Assembly (NCBI RefSeq): GCF_905404315.1
Contig: NC_066276.1
Location: 11,054,001-11,118,000, forward strand
Direction of reading: 5' to 3'
DNA from: Leptidea sinapis
Lineage: Eukaryota > Arthropoda > Insecta > Lepidoptera > Pieridae
DNA: 64,000 nt
Part shown: in pieces, positions 55,340 to 64,000 of the stretch
Numbering within the stretch: the stretch's first letter is position 1
Layout of the letters: every line of letters begins with the position of its first letter
Made by a program: the position numbers and the translations under genes
Notes under the pieces: model-generated
Told to the model about the DNA's origin: nothing
Seen by the model: the letters and a program-made list of their open reading frames with translations, nothing else
Databases searched by the model: none

Positions 55340-55718
55340 TGTTTGCAGTCAATCTTCTATCACACTTCAACATTTATTTTGCAGTCAATCAATACCATTT
55401 TCTTTATCATAACCTCGCTCTCTTCTATCACTGTATATTTGGTTTCAAAGAGGGAAATTAAAATAAAGTATCATTTATTTCTTTATTTGTTTAAATTATG
55501 TTTTCTCCAAAAACTTATTACATCGAGATAATATTTTGAAGTGACAAATGAGTCACGTACAAATAACCGTGTGTGCTTTCAAAAATTTCTGAATTTTATG
55601 GCTGTGGAAACCAACCAGTATATTATTTAGTTTAGTAAATAGATTTTTTATTTTGTTATCTTAGCAGACATCTGCTAAAAAGTCTATTTATATAAAAGAA
55701 ACGTTTTTTAGCGAACTC
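55340..55718. other. AT-rich sequence
   Basis: Nothing recognised. Confidence 0.4.
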
Positions 55719-55921
55719 TATTATTATTATTATTATTATTTTTTATGAAAATGAGGGAGCAGGACGTTTATCAGATGATAATTGATACGCCTTGCCCATT
55801 ACAATGCAGTGCCGCTCAGAATTCTTGAAAAACCCAAAAATACTGAGCAGCACTAAAATTGCGCTCGCCATCTTGCAACATAAGATTATAAGTCTCATTT
55901 GCCCAGTAATTTCACTAGCAT
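55719..55921 (-). mobile_element. Short hairpin retroposon (family A), 5'-truncated, with (att)n
   Basis: A (att)n run (55719-55740) leads into the family A tail, then gcccattacaatgcagtgcc, the hairpin and gcccagtaatttcactagc, where the copy stops. Confidence 0.7.
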
Positions 55922-56495
55922 AATAGCTAATAAAATGCTCACATAATTACTCGTGGAAGGTAAAAGTAATAACAACCAGTAATACTATTCTGTTTTGAAA
56001 AGAGCAACCTTAGAGTTTCTTGCTCGATCTTCTGTAAGGAAATCTGCATTCCGAACGAGCTGTATGAAAAAATTTCATATTTCAAGTGTAAGTAATGCAA
56101 TTTACTACGAAATAAAATATTTTTCATTTGATTTGATAAGCATTATTTAATTTATTTACAATAACAATTTATTATACAAACTGTTATTACAATTTTATTA
56201 ATATTACACGTTAAAATCTTTCGTAACCAGCTAAAATGGTCAAAACATTCTATTGCCCAAATGATAGCCATCGTAAAAACTCAATTAAGAACTGAGTATA
56301 AATTTAATTCTTTGAGTCTATAGAAAAGTGCCGAAACAGTAAATGTATTTAGTGCGGCTATTAACATCTTCACACATATCTCAATTATAAGATTCTGGTG
56401 TTTTGGGTTACATGGGGATTTGATTTAATTATTCTAAAATAATAGTCTTGGTTTTATTTAACTTTTTATGAAAAGTATTGCCAAGCGGTATAAAC
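55922..56495. other. AT-rich sequence
   Basis: 55980-56120 may be a remote relative of a LINE 3' end (gagtttcttgctcg). Nothing firm. Confidence 0.35.
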
Positions 56496-56748
56496 TTTTA
56501 TCTACACCCAAGCTTTAAATCCTCTGTTCAATATTCTAAAACAGTTAGCTTATTGCCAACATTAAAACACCCGAGGTCTTAATAATCAATACATCATCCA
56601 AACGAGTGTTGTAATGAAATTCAGTACAACATTACAACACTCATTTGGATGATGTAATGGTTACTAGGACTGGCTTTTTTAATGTTAGCAGAAAGCTAAC
56701 TGTTTCAGAATCTTTTATAGAGGATTCATATCATGGGTGTAGATAAAG
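56496..56748. mobile_element. Imperfect 250-base fold-back
   Basis: Outer arms tttatctacaccca / tgggtgtagataaa and taaaacagttagctt / aagctaactgtttc pair, as do inner arms at 56591-56616 and 56629-56656 (catcatccaaacgagtgttg against caacactcatttggatgatg). No coding sequence, and no clear target duplication. Confidence 0.6.
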
Positions 56749-56764
56749 TCTGATAATTAGGTAT

Positions 56765-56832
56765 TAAAACACTCATGTGATACTATTATCACACGAGGCG
56801 AAGACGAGTCACACTCGTGTTTTAATATCCCC
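56765..56832. repeat. Hairpin-forming inverted repeat
   Basis: attaaaacac near 56771 and gtgttttaat near 56825 are perfect inverted 10-mers. The word attaaaacac also occurs in the fold-back just to the left (56561-56570). Confidence 0.5.
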
Positions 56833-56887
56833 TTATTGCCCAACAGTTACTTAAATAAGTATTATACATACACAGCGGCGCTATGGC

Positions 56888-56924
56888 GACATTAAATGAA
56901 CACCCCGTGTGTTCATTTAATGTC
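56888..56924. repeat. Perfect 16-bp hairpin
   Basis: gacattaaatgaacac and gtgttcatttaatgtc pair without mismatch around a five-base loop (cccgt). Confidence 0.8.
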
Positions 56925-57077
56925 AAAGAGCTATCTAGCCTTAATCGAAAAAAAAAATCTATATAATAATTAAAATTTGGGAATTTCCAAAATCAATATT
57001 TAACAAAATTTTAATCACCCTTACGTGTTAGGTGTCAGTGCCAACGGTATCGCGCCGGTACTAGATTTCTTAAAGGT

Positions 57078-57411
57078 TGTTCCGAAATGGGCTATGCTTG
57101 GAGTTTCCTTACGAGATCGAATCAGAAATGAGGAAATCCGTATCCCAAATGATTGCGAAACTGAAGTAGCAGTGGACAGGGCACATAGCTCCACGGACAG
57201 ATGGCCTTTGGGGCAGTAAGGTCCTCGAATGGCGACTACGTATCGGAAGGTGTAGTGTTGGTAGGCCCCCCACAAGATGGACCGACGATCTGGTCAAGAT
57301 CACCGGAGTAGGTTGGATGAGGGCAGCGCAGGACCGATCGTCATGGCGATCTTTGGGGGAGGCCTTGTCCAGCAGTGGATGTCATCCAGCTGAAATGATG
57401 ATGATGGAAAA
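57078..57411 (+). pseudogene. RTE-like LINE ORF2 C-terminal fragment
   Basis: Plus translation pieces: MLGVSLRDRIRNE, VGRPPTRWTDDLVKITGVGW, MRAAQDRSSWRSLGEALSSS. Ends in atgatgatgg. Several frameshifts are present (for example before AVDRAHSSTDRWPLG). Same subfamily as 9052-9560. Confidence 0.78.
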
Positions 57412-58184
57412 TTGATTTATTTAGGTGAACTATGTATTTTATTTTTGAATATTTTTTCATCATTAAGATTAAGTAGTTTTACCCGTGTGTTTATTTATGT
57501 TGCCATTTATGCGCCACGCTGTAATATAATTGCTTTGTCCAAAATCAGATTGAAATGCTGGAAAACATTATATTTGATCCTCCTTACTAATAAATCGACG
57601 GTTTTCATATGTTGGTGCTCCCCGAACATATAATTCAATAAGAAACCAGTATTTATTATCACGTTTTATGAAAGCTGCTAAAACCTTCTCAATACATGAG
57701 AAAAACTAAACTCATTCTATCTGCGGCCGACGTTATTGAAACAGGTTATTTTCTATTACCTAGTGATTCAATCTATCGAATAGGTATCCTAATACTTATT
57801 GTTTTATAAAACACTCAACTCGAGTATTCTAGTATACTCGGAAAGATTATTGAGTTGTGAGTTGGGACTTGTAATCAAATCATTCAGTAAATATCGTTTC
57901 TAGTAAGATCTTCAGTACGAGAGTGGTTTTTACAATTGCTATGATAAAACAGAAAATCAAAATTATTTTATTTTACTATATTTATTTATAACTATTTGCT
58001 TTATCTATAACTCATTTTATTTTTTAAAGTTGCTTATCATAAGATAGCTTTATTTTAAAGTTAGATTAATATTGTTTAGTTTTAGTTTTTATCACATCAA
58101 TTATCAACATTAAATTTAATTACATAGCAGATGGTTCTCACGGGATTGCTCTGCATAGGGATTCCTAGTGATCCGGAGGAATTT
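57412..58184. other. AT-rich sequence
   Basis: An imperfect inverted repeat around actcaactcgag and gagttgtgagttg (57811-57867). Otherwise nothing. Confidence 0.4.
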
Positions 58185-58611
58185 TACCAGTGGGATCTCC
58201 TTTGCACAGGATTCCGGCTAAGTTATGGGTACCACAACGACGACTATTTCTGCCGTGAAGCAGTAATCTGTAAGCATTACTGTGTTTTGGTCTGAAGGGC
58301 GCCGTAGCTAGTGAAATTACTCTTACGCCGTAGCTGGTCTCAAGGTGACGAGAGCAGATGTAGTGCCGCTCAGAATTTCTGGTTCTTTGAAGAATCTTGA
58401 GCGGCACTGCATTTTTATGGGCAGGGCAGTGAAATTACTAGGCAAATGAGACTTAACTTCTTATGTCTCAAGGTGACGAGCGCAGATGTAGTGCCGCTCA
58501 GAATTTCTGGGTCTTTGAACAATCCTGAACGGCACTGCATTTTTATGGCCAGGCGTATCAATAACCATCAGCTGAACGTCGGGGTCGTCACATTCCTTAT
58601 TTTCATAAAAG
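58185..58611 (+). mobile_element. Short hairpin retroposon (family A) with internal tandem duplication
   Basis: Plus copy from accagtgggatctcctttgc to cttattttcataaaa. The segment from agtgaaattact through the hairpin to gcatttttatgg is present twice (about 58306-58425 and 58427-58552). The two units differ at several bases, and the first has lost the gagacttaac part. Confidence 0.75.
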
Positions 58612-58715
58612 AAATTAATACATTAAAGGTACCACTTTGTTTTAATTTATGAGACTTACATTGTACAATTTATATTAGTCATAAAGATGCAATGTTTATA
58701 ATTATAATTATTAAT

Positions 58716-58769
58716 GAATGAAATGAAATGAAATGAAATGAAATGAAATGAAATGAAATGAAATGAAAT
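58716..58769 (+). repeat. (AAATG)n microsatellite
   Basis: About ten near-perfect units of aaatg. Confidence 0.95.
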
Positions 58770-59691
58770 TGAGTTAAATCCCTAAAATATATTGAGCGTT
58801 GAAAGTCTTGCCAAGCAACAAGAGGCATCAATTTATAACATATCAAATTTTTAATGTTCTGTAGATTTCATATGACTCATGAACTGGACAAATTAACAAT
58901 TCTATTTGTTCTACTCACTTTTCTTTCTTTCACATATTGCCTTCATAATGAAGGGACAAGAGAAAAATATTCCTTTATAGAAAAGTTGTATGAAATGAAA
59001 TTCAAAAATAATTTATGTGCTCTACATAATTCTTAATATTTCTGTTGTATCAAGGACCTTGGCTTCACCTCGTGTCTACAAAGTACAACCTCGAAGGTAT
59101 TGCTAATATACTCAAAATTAAGCAATTCCTTTTGAAAAACAACTTTTAAATCGAGAAGTTACAATGCTTTTCGTAGATGCTTCAAGCGACTAAAATTAAA
59201 GTTTTATTTAAAGAGACCAGTGTTTTAATAAAGTCGAATAAATATTTGCTTTTTGACACGGAATACACAATGAACTTCTATAATTTCTATAACATCTAAA
59301 GTAAGTCTTAAAACACTGTTCAGATATATAACAATAATCTCAGAAAATAAGTATAAAAGGTTGATGTGAAAATTGATACATACTCGTATTTTGTTACTAC
59401 AGTGCCTTGATTAAACATAAATTATTGTTGATTTAGTTCAATTTTGTGCCTCAGTCATAATATTTCATGTTCGTTATGCCTCGTTAAACAACAGATAAAT
59501 AATATCAGTTATAAATTGCGTAATGCGATAAATAATGAAATTAATTTCGTCGGGAGTTACAGTCATCTCCAAGATAACATTTGTCAACTGCTAATGAAAA
59601 TGGATTTGCAGAAGAAAATTTAAGATGATTCATTTGAAAATTTTTGTTATAAGAGTGAAACTTATTGAGTTTTCATCAGTATCAGTATCTA
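58770..59691. other. AT-rich sequence
   Basis: Nothing recognised. Confidence 0.4.
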
Positions 59692-59720
59692 TTATATATA
59701 TATATATATATATATATAAT
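59692..59720 (+). repeat. (TA)n microsatellite
   Basis: Uninterrupted alternating TA run of about 27 bases. Confidence 0.95.
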
Positions 59721-60334
59721 AGTTGATAGATTCTATTATATTTAATACTGTAATATATACAATAATGATGTAAAAATGTCGAAAGGCATGATATCCGATA
59801 TAATAGGTAAGGAATCATTGTACATAATTAAGGATTGTAAATAAAGGCTTTTTATTATTATTAATTTAAAATATTTCTTACACAATTCTATATTAATGAA
59901 TTCTTTTAAACAGTCTATAGAGCCAAAGATCTAGAAATGTAGATCTAGAGAGTAGAGATTCCAGTTATTGAAAGCTTAGTAAAAAATTTCTCCTGAAATA
60001 AATTCTCTGAAATGTATGAAACTGATGGTCGGTCCGTAAAAGTTACTTATCTTAATTGTTATAATATAGTCTTAATTCAGTTGTGGTTGTCTTTTTTAAT
60101 TAATAATAATGTCGGTTTAAAGGTTCACTGTGTTAGTTCAACTCAAAACCTTGTTGACTTACAGCTTTCACATTTTTAAGTGATGATTCATTGAACATTC
60201 AAACAACCATACAATATTATATAAAATCAAATTAATATCACTTTAATCATTTAGGTGAAAGAAATGATAATATAAATATAAGTTTTATCGATTTTATTTT
60301 ATATTTTCAAATTAATTATAAATGATTTTCTTTG
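59721..60334. other. AT-rich sequence with retroelement tails
   Basis: 59826-59865 (taaggattgtaaataaaggc then att repeats) resembles a LINE tail. 60228-60330 is a diverged copy of the repeat at 26586-26720. Confidence 0.4.
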
Positions 60335-60565
60335 ATTTACACGAGTGTTACACATTAAAATAAAACACTTTATAAGGGATTGAAACGCGTGTAATTGTAA
60401 CTTTGTTTTTACAATATATTTTGCGTAAAAGTTACATTATTATTATTACTTTAGTTAACTCTCCATGAAAACGTTATCTGGAAGGTCTCGATACGTCTGG
60501 TTACTTAAATAATAATTAAAACGTGAATTTTTCGCAAAATCTAATGTAAATATACAGTTATAATA
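60335..60565. mobile_element. Fold-back element (family M)
   Basis: gagtgttacacattaaaa, taaaacactttataagggat and gaaacgcgtgtaattgtaac form the left arm. The right arm is shorter (cgcaaaatctaatgtaaata, acagttataat). The centre keeps a decayed ggaaggtctcgatacgtc. Confidence 0.55.
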
Positions 60566-61866
60566 GCTAGGTAAGTAAAATTAAATATAAAGTCGGAATG
60601 CATGCTAAAAGACGCATCATCCACCACTCTTCAAAAATACATACCTACTATCTCTACCTCACTCATGTTTGCCTGGTACAAATAAGGAAAAATAACGTCA
60701 TGTAAGTAGTAAAAATTCAGTTATTATCTATCACTTCCAACCGTTTTATGCAAACTAATGATATTCATACGACATCAATAAATAAATTTAACTTCATTAA
60801 TAAAAACTCAACTAGCAAACAAAGTTTCATCTATCTAAAACTGAAAGCACTCCACAAAGTGGAACCTCGTTTCTTTAACAAAAATAAATATTTGTACGAT
60901 AGAGGAAAAGTTTTCGTCAATTCAAACAGACGGCGAAAGGTCTTGAAAGTGATATCGTGTTGACTTCACTACGAGATCCTTCCGACCTGTTTGCTTTCGC
61001 AATCTGAGATTGGTAATAAGATGTGACACATGTATTTTACAGATTAAATCCCCGGCGTACATAAGCTTATGCAGGTATAATATTATATAACATCTGTATA
61101 AAACAAAGAAATGCAAATTATCTTACGAGCTCATGCAAATTAATCTTTTTGAGCTTTTAATTTAATTAAATTGACAGCACAGATAACAGTTATGAAAAAA
61201 AAACTTCTATAAGCGCGCTGAGCATATTATTTTGTGGGTTTTGAACGAGACAGAGCGGTCACGCCCGAATATGTAACTCTAGTTTGACTAAGGGGTTATT
61301 AACTAAGTAATTTATATGCAATTATAATTGTATAACACTATACAACAAAAAATAGTGGTTTTTCGTATTATTAACCAAGGTTAAGGCAAGCCTCAATGAA
61401 GTTTTTTCAACGCAGAAATTTTACTAAATAAAAAAAATGAAAGTGATCTGTTTCATTTATAATATATATTTAATGTACTATGGATGATACTTATCTAAAA
61501 TAAACTTTATTTGTTTATTTATAACAAAACATGACATAGAATAACATCAATAAAGTATATATTTTTTATTGATTTTCATGTTCAAACATTGATAGCTTAA
61601 TGAAATAATTTTGATCGGAAGAGTTGATATATTTTACTTTTTTGTCGTAAATAATAAAGAATATTGAATTGATACAATGAACAATTTCAAAAATAACTAC
61701 ATAAACACGTCTGTATATATATAATTATAATAACAATTACATAGTGTTCTAATTTTTGAATCATTTTGAGTTATAAAGAGGTTCAAAATTCATATGTATC
61801 AAAATTTTGTAAGTAAACAAAATAAAGTACATATTATTATCTATATTAGAGCTAAGTACATCGACG
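60566..61866. other. AT-rich sequence
   Basis: A plus frame at 60748-60963 is open for 71 codons but lysine/asparagine-rich as AT-rich noise would be. Nothing else. Confidence 0.4.
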
Positions 61867-62153
61867 TCTATACATCCGTACATATAAATAAAATTGGAGT
61901 GTCTGTTTGTTTTTTACAATTTTTGTCTGTCTTGTCTGTCTGTCTGTTTGTTCCGGCTAATATCTGAAATGGCTGGACTGATTGTGACGGGACCTTTATT
62001 GGCAGGTATATGTAATAAGGAGTAACTTAGGCTACGTTTATTTTAGAAAAAAACTTTTATATTAGAAAAATAAAGTAATGTTGCAATGTCCAAGAAACGG
62101 TCTAACTCTAAAAATAATTTAGATGGCAAAACAACGTTTGCCGGGTCAGCTAG
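61867..62153 (+). mobile_element. Non-autonomous Helitron
   Basis: Begins TCTATACATCCGTACATATA and ends with hairpin GGCAAA/TTTGCC, gggtcag and CTAG (62150-62153) before T. A gtctgtctgtctg stretch lies inside. The base before TC is G rather than the usual A. Confidence 0.8.
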
Positions 62154-62374
62154 TCACTAATATGATTGATCGCTCTTGCCTCTAGGGACTGTTAAGTGGA
62201 GGAATAATATTGTTACACTTGTATTTCACTGTTTCAATTCCTTGTATAAATAAATCAATATTATGGAATCAATGGCGATGATAATGTAGTCGTCACCTCT
62301 TTAAATAATTGAAACCTGCTTGTCTTAAAGGCGGCTTTTTAAAAAAAAAGTTTCAAACCAAGTGTTTATCATTT
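62154..62374. other. AT-rich spacer
   Basis: Nothing recognised. Confidence 0.4.
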
Positions 62375-62580
62375 AAATAAAATACTTTTTGTAGATTTAA
62401 ACGCGTATTAGAATACTAATTAATAACTGTATTTTTTACATAAAGTATTTGTGTATTCGTTACAATTAAGTAATTTTGTGTTAAAGTTAAATAAATAATT
62501 GATAAAAAAATTACTATTACGCAAATACCCGTGAAAACAATTACACGTGTTTTAATCCTTTAAAAAGTGTTTTTCTTCTG
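62375..62580. mobile_element. Fold-back element (family M), decayed
   Basis: The left arm aataaaatactttttgtag with aaacgcgtatta and the right arm acacgtgttttaatcc with tttaaaaagtgttttt are inverted relatives of the other M copies. The centre is lost. Confidence 0.45.
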
Positions 62581-63152
62581 TCTTAAAAGAAATTACATTG
62601 TTCATCACATGACCGTTATAAAGATTTTTCATAAAAGAGTAGGCAGGTACCTATATTATACAGGATGACCCACGACTATGCCACACTGAGAAGAAGTTTT
62701 CATTTCCAAAAAAGTTGCTGTGCTTGTGTAAATATAAAATATTGTTAAATCCTAATATTAGCATGAAGTATGTATGTAGATAAATTATTTAGGTGTCTAA
62801 GTCTTATAATATGTTTTTATTAAAATATTTCAAATCAATCTGCAAAAAAAAGAAATTATGAATCTATTATCTTTCATTTTATAATTTGCTACAAAAAACT
62901 TTTAACTTAACACAATATGTGTACTATATTTTGTTATTGTGGTTCCATACTTAAAAGGTATTTCTTCCGTTTGTCCATCTTCTTGTTTGTCGACCGATAG
63001 CACCATTGGACAGACTTCATTTACTATTGCCGTTATATTAACAAATAATAAAAATAAAGATAAATTCCAAAATTATCGTAAAGCTTAAATAATAGTGAAT
63101 TTCTTAAACGCTGTTACGAAAGTCAGCTTGAGCGGTTACGATCAGCGGTTGA
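62581..63152. other. AT-rich sequence
   Basis: Contains tatacaggatgacccacg at 62657-62674, similar to 46659. Nothing else. Confidence 0.35.
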
Positions 63153-63196
63153 TTTAAATAAATCAATTTAATTGTAATTAAATTGATTTATTTAAA
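63153..63196. repeat. Perfect 20-bp inverted repeat
   Basis: tttaaataaatcaatttaat and attaaattgatttatttaaa flank a four-base centre (tgta). Confidence 0.85.
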
Positions 63197-63859
63197 AAAT
63201 TAAATAATAAGAATAGTTGAATTAACAATCACTAAAGTCCACTATTTATTCCACCCTCGCTTGGCGATTTGCCAACAACGCTAACAGAATGGTTATGAAA
63301 GATTTGAAAACAGACGCCGAGCAAAAACACGAAAATCTTTACAGTGAACAATATTGGAAAATTGTTATAAAACATTTGATAGATCAATTTCATGCGTTCA
63401 TACGTCACTGTTTTTTTAATTATTTACAATATATACCTACATTATAGCAACTATTCTTGCAGTGGACAGAATATTGGTCATGCTGACATATTTCCCTCAG
63501 TCAAACCGTCTAGATGGCTTTGGAGAACAATGTATATTTATCAAAATGTATATTATATTGTTAGTAAATAAACGAAAATAAATAATAATAATAAATATTA
63601 TATGCAATAATTAACAGATATACTGCTATAAGCATTTCGTTGATGCAAATTCACGAGATTTCACCCATCCAGAAAGTTTCTAAATTTATATTTAATTTTT
63701 TAATTATTTATTTATCAAGTGTGCCAGACATAAGCAAGTCAATAATAAAATTTTCCCCTAGCAAAAAGTTGCCAACGCGGCTAACGAAGTTTTTCACTTC
63801 AAAATTGCAATGGGACCACACGGGAAGCACCAGCTTTTAAATAAAAAAGAATTATCAAT
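63197..63859. other. AT-rich sequence
   Basis: gccaacgcggctaacgaagt and ttttcacttcaaaa (63770-63812) recall the direct repeats at 11832-12022. No exon is supported. Confidence 0.35.
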
Positions 63860-64000
63860 ATCGAAGAAAAAGAAAAGACTGACGTACTTTCGCACGATAC
63901 GTGCCGTTCACACAATGTACCTTCCTGTAAGCTACCTTCTGTATCTAACCCTTAATCCAGTTATTTAGCGAGAGCCTCTTGAGATGATGGTCGAGGCTCT
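63860..64000. repeat. Repeat with conserved hairpin, cut by window edge
   Basis: Inverted relative of 35290-35395: agagcctc/gaggctct with a 14-base loop, the ctaaataactggatt word (as complement) and cgatacgtgcc. It continues beyond the window. Confidence 0.5.

Noticed and set aside
60748..60963. 71-codon plus-strand frame
   Set aside because: Lysine/asparagine-rich composition expected from AT-rich DNA, with no homology I recognise and no promoter or splice context.
1..64000. CRISPR array, bacterial operon, prophage or plasmid features
   Set aside because: No regularly spaced repeats, no ribosome-binding-site-led genes and no long tandem genes; introns and eukaryotic retroelements argue for a nuclear insect genome.

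Overview
The window reads as a piece of an insect nuclear genome, most likely a moth or butterfly. It is AT-rich, has no bacterial-style operons, and is packed with several families of decayed non-LTR retrotransposons, a tRNA-headed SINE, an abundant hairpin-bearing short retroposon, small Helitrons and fold-back elements of types I associate with Lepidoptera. That assignment is inference; no species can be named from what is visible.

Host coding sequence is scarce. The best supported host gene lies on the minus strand. Two exons (17219-17467 and 14811-14971) have good splice signals, join in frame across a 2.2 kb intron full of transposon debris, and encode a proline/serine/glutamine-rich segment containing PSSCLTDKEEDDIYGFGYG. 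I do not recognise the protein. A 28-base microexon candidate at 9835-9862 fits its phase. A separate exon-like island lies on the plus strand at 10540-10607.

Layout: 1-9 kb holds LINE remnants, a SINE nested in a LINE and the first Penelope-like fold-back; 9-18 kb holds the host exons with inserted repeats; 18-24 kb is mostly single-copy-looking DNA with a tRNA-like sequence and GC-richer blocks; 24-31 kb has fold-backs, RTE-like LINE pieces and a Helitron; 31.2-32.6 kb carries the youngest element, a 5'-truncated LINE with an uninterrupted reverse-transcriptase reading frame and short target-site duplications; 33-39 kb holds several LINE 3' ends and short retroposons; 39.8-44 kb is largely free of recognised repeats; 44-64 kb again mixes Helitrons, RTE pieces, MITE-like elements and fold-backs.

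The most interesting signals are hammerhead-ribozyme-like cores inside Penelope-like fold-back elements (1008-1062 and 14102-14222), one of them with a 130-base tandem duplication, plus several nested insertions dated by clear target-site duplications. Nothing in the window looks like a wholly new multi-gene system.
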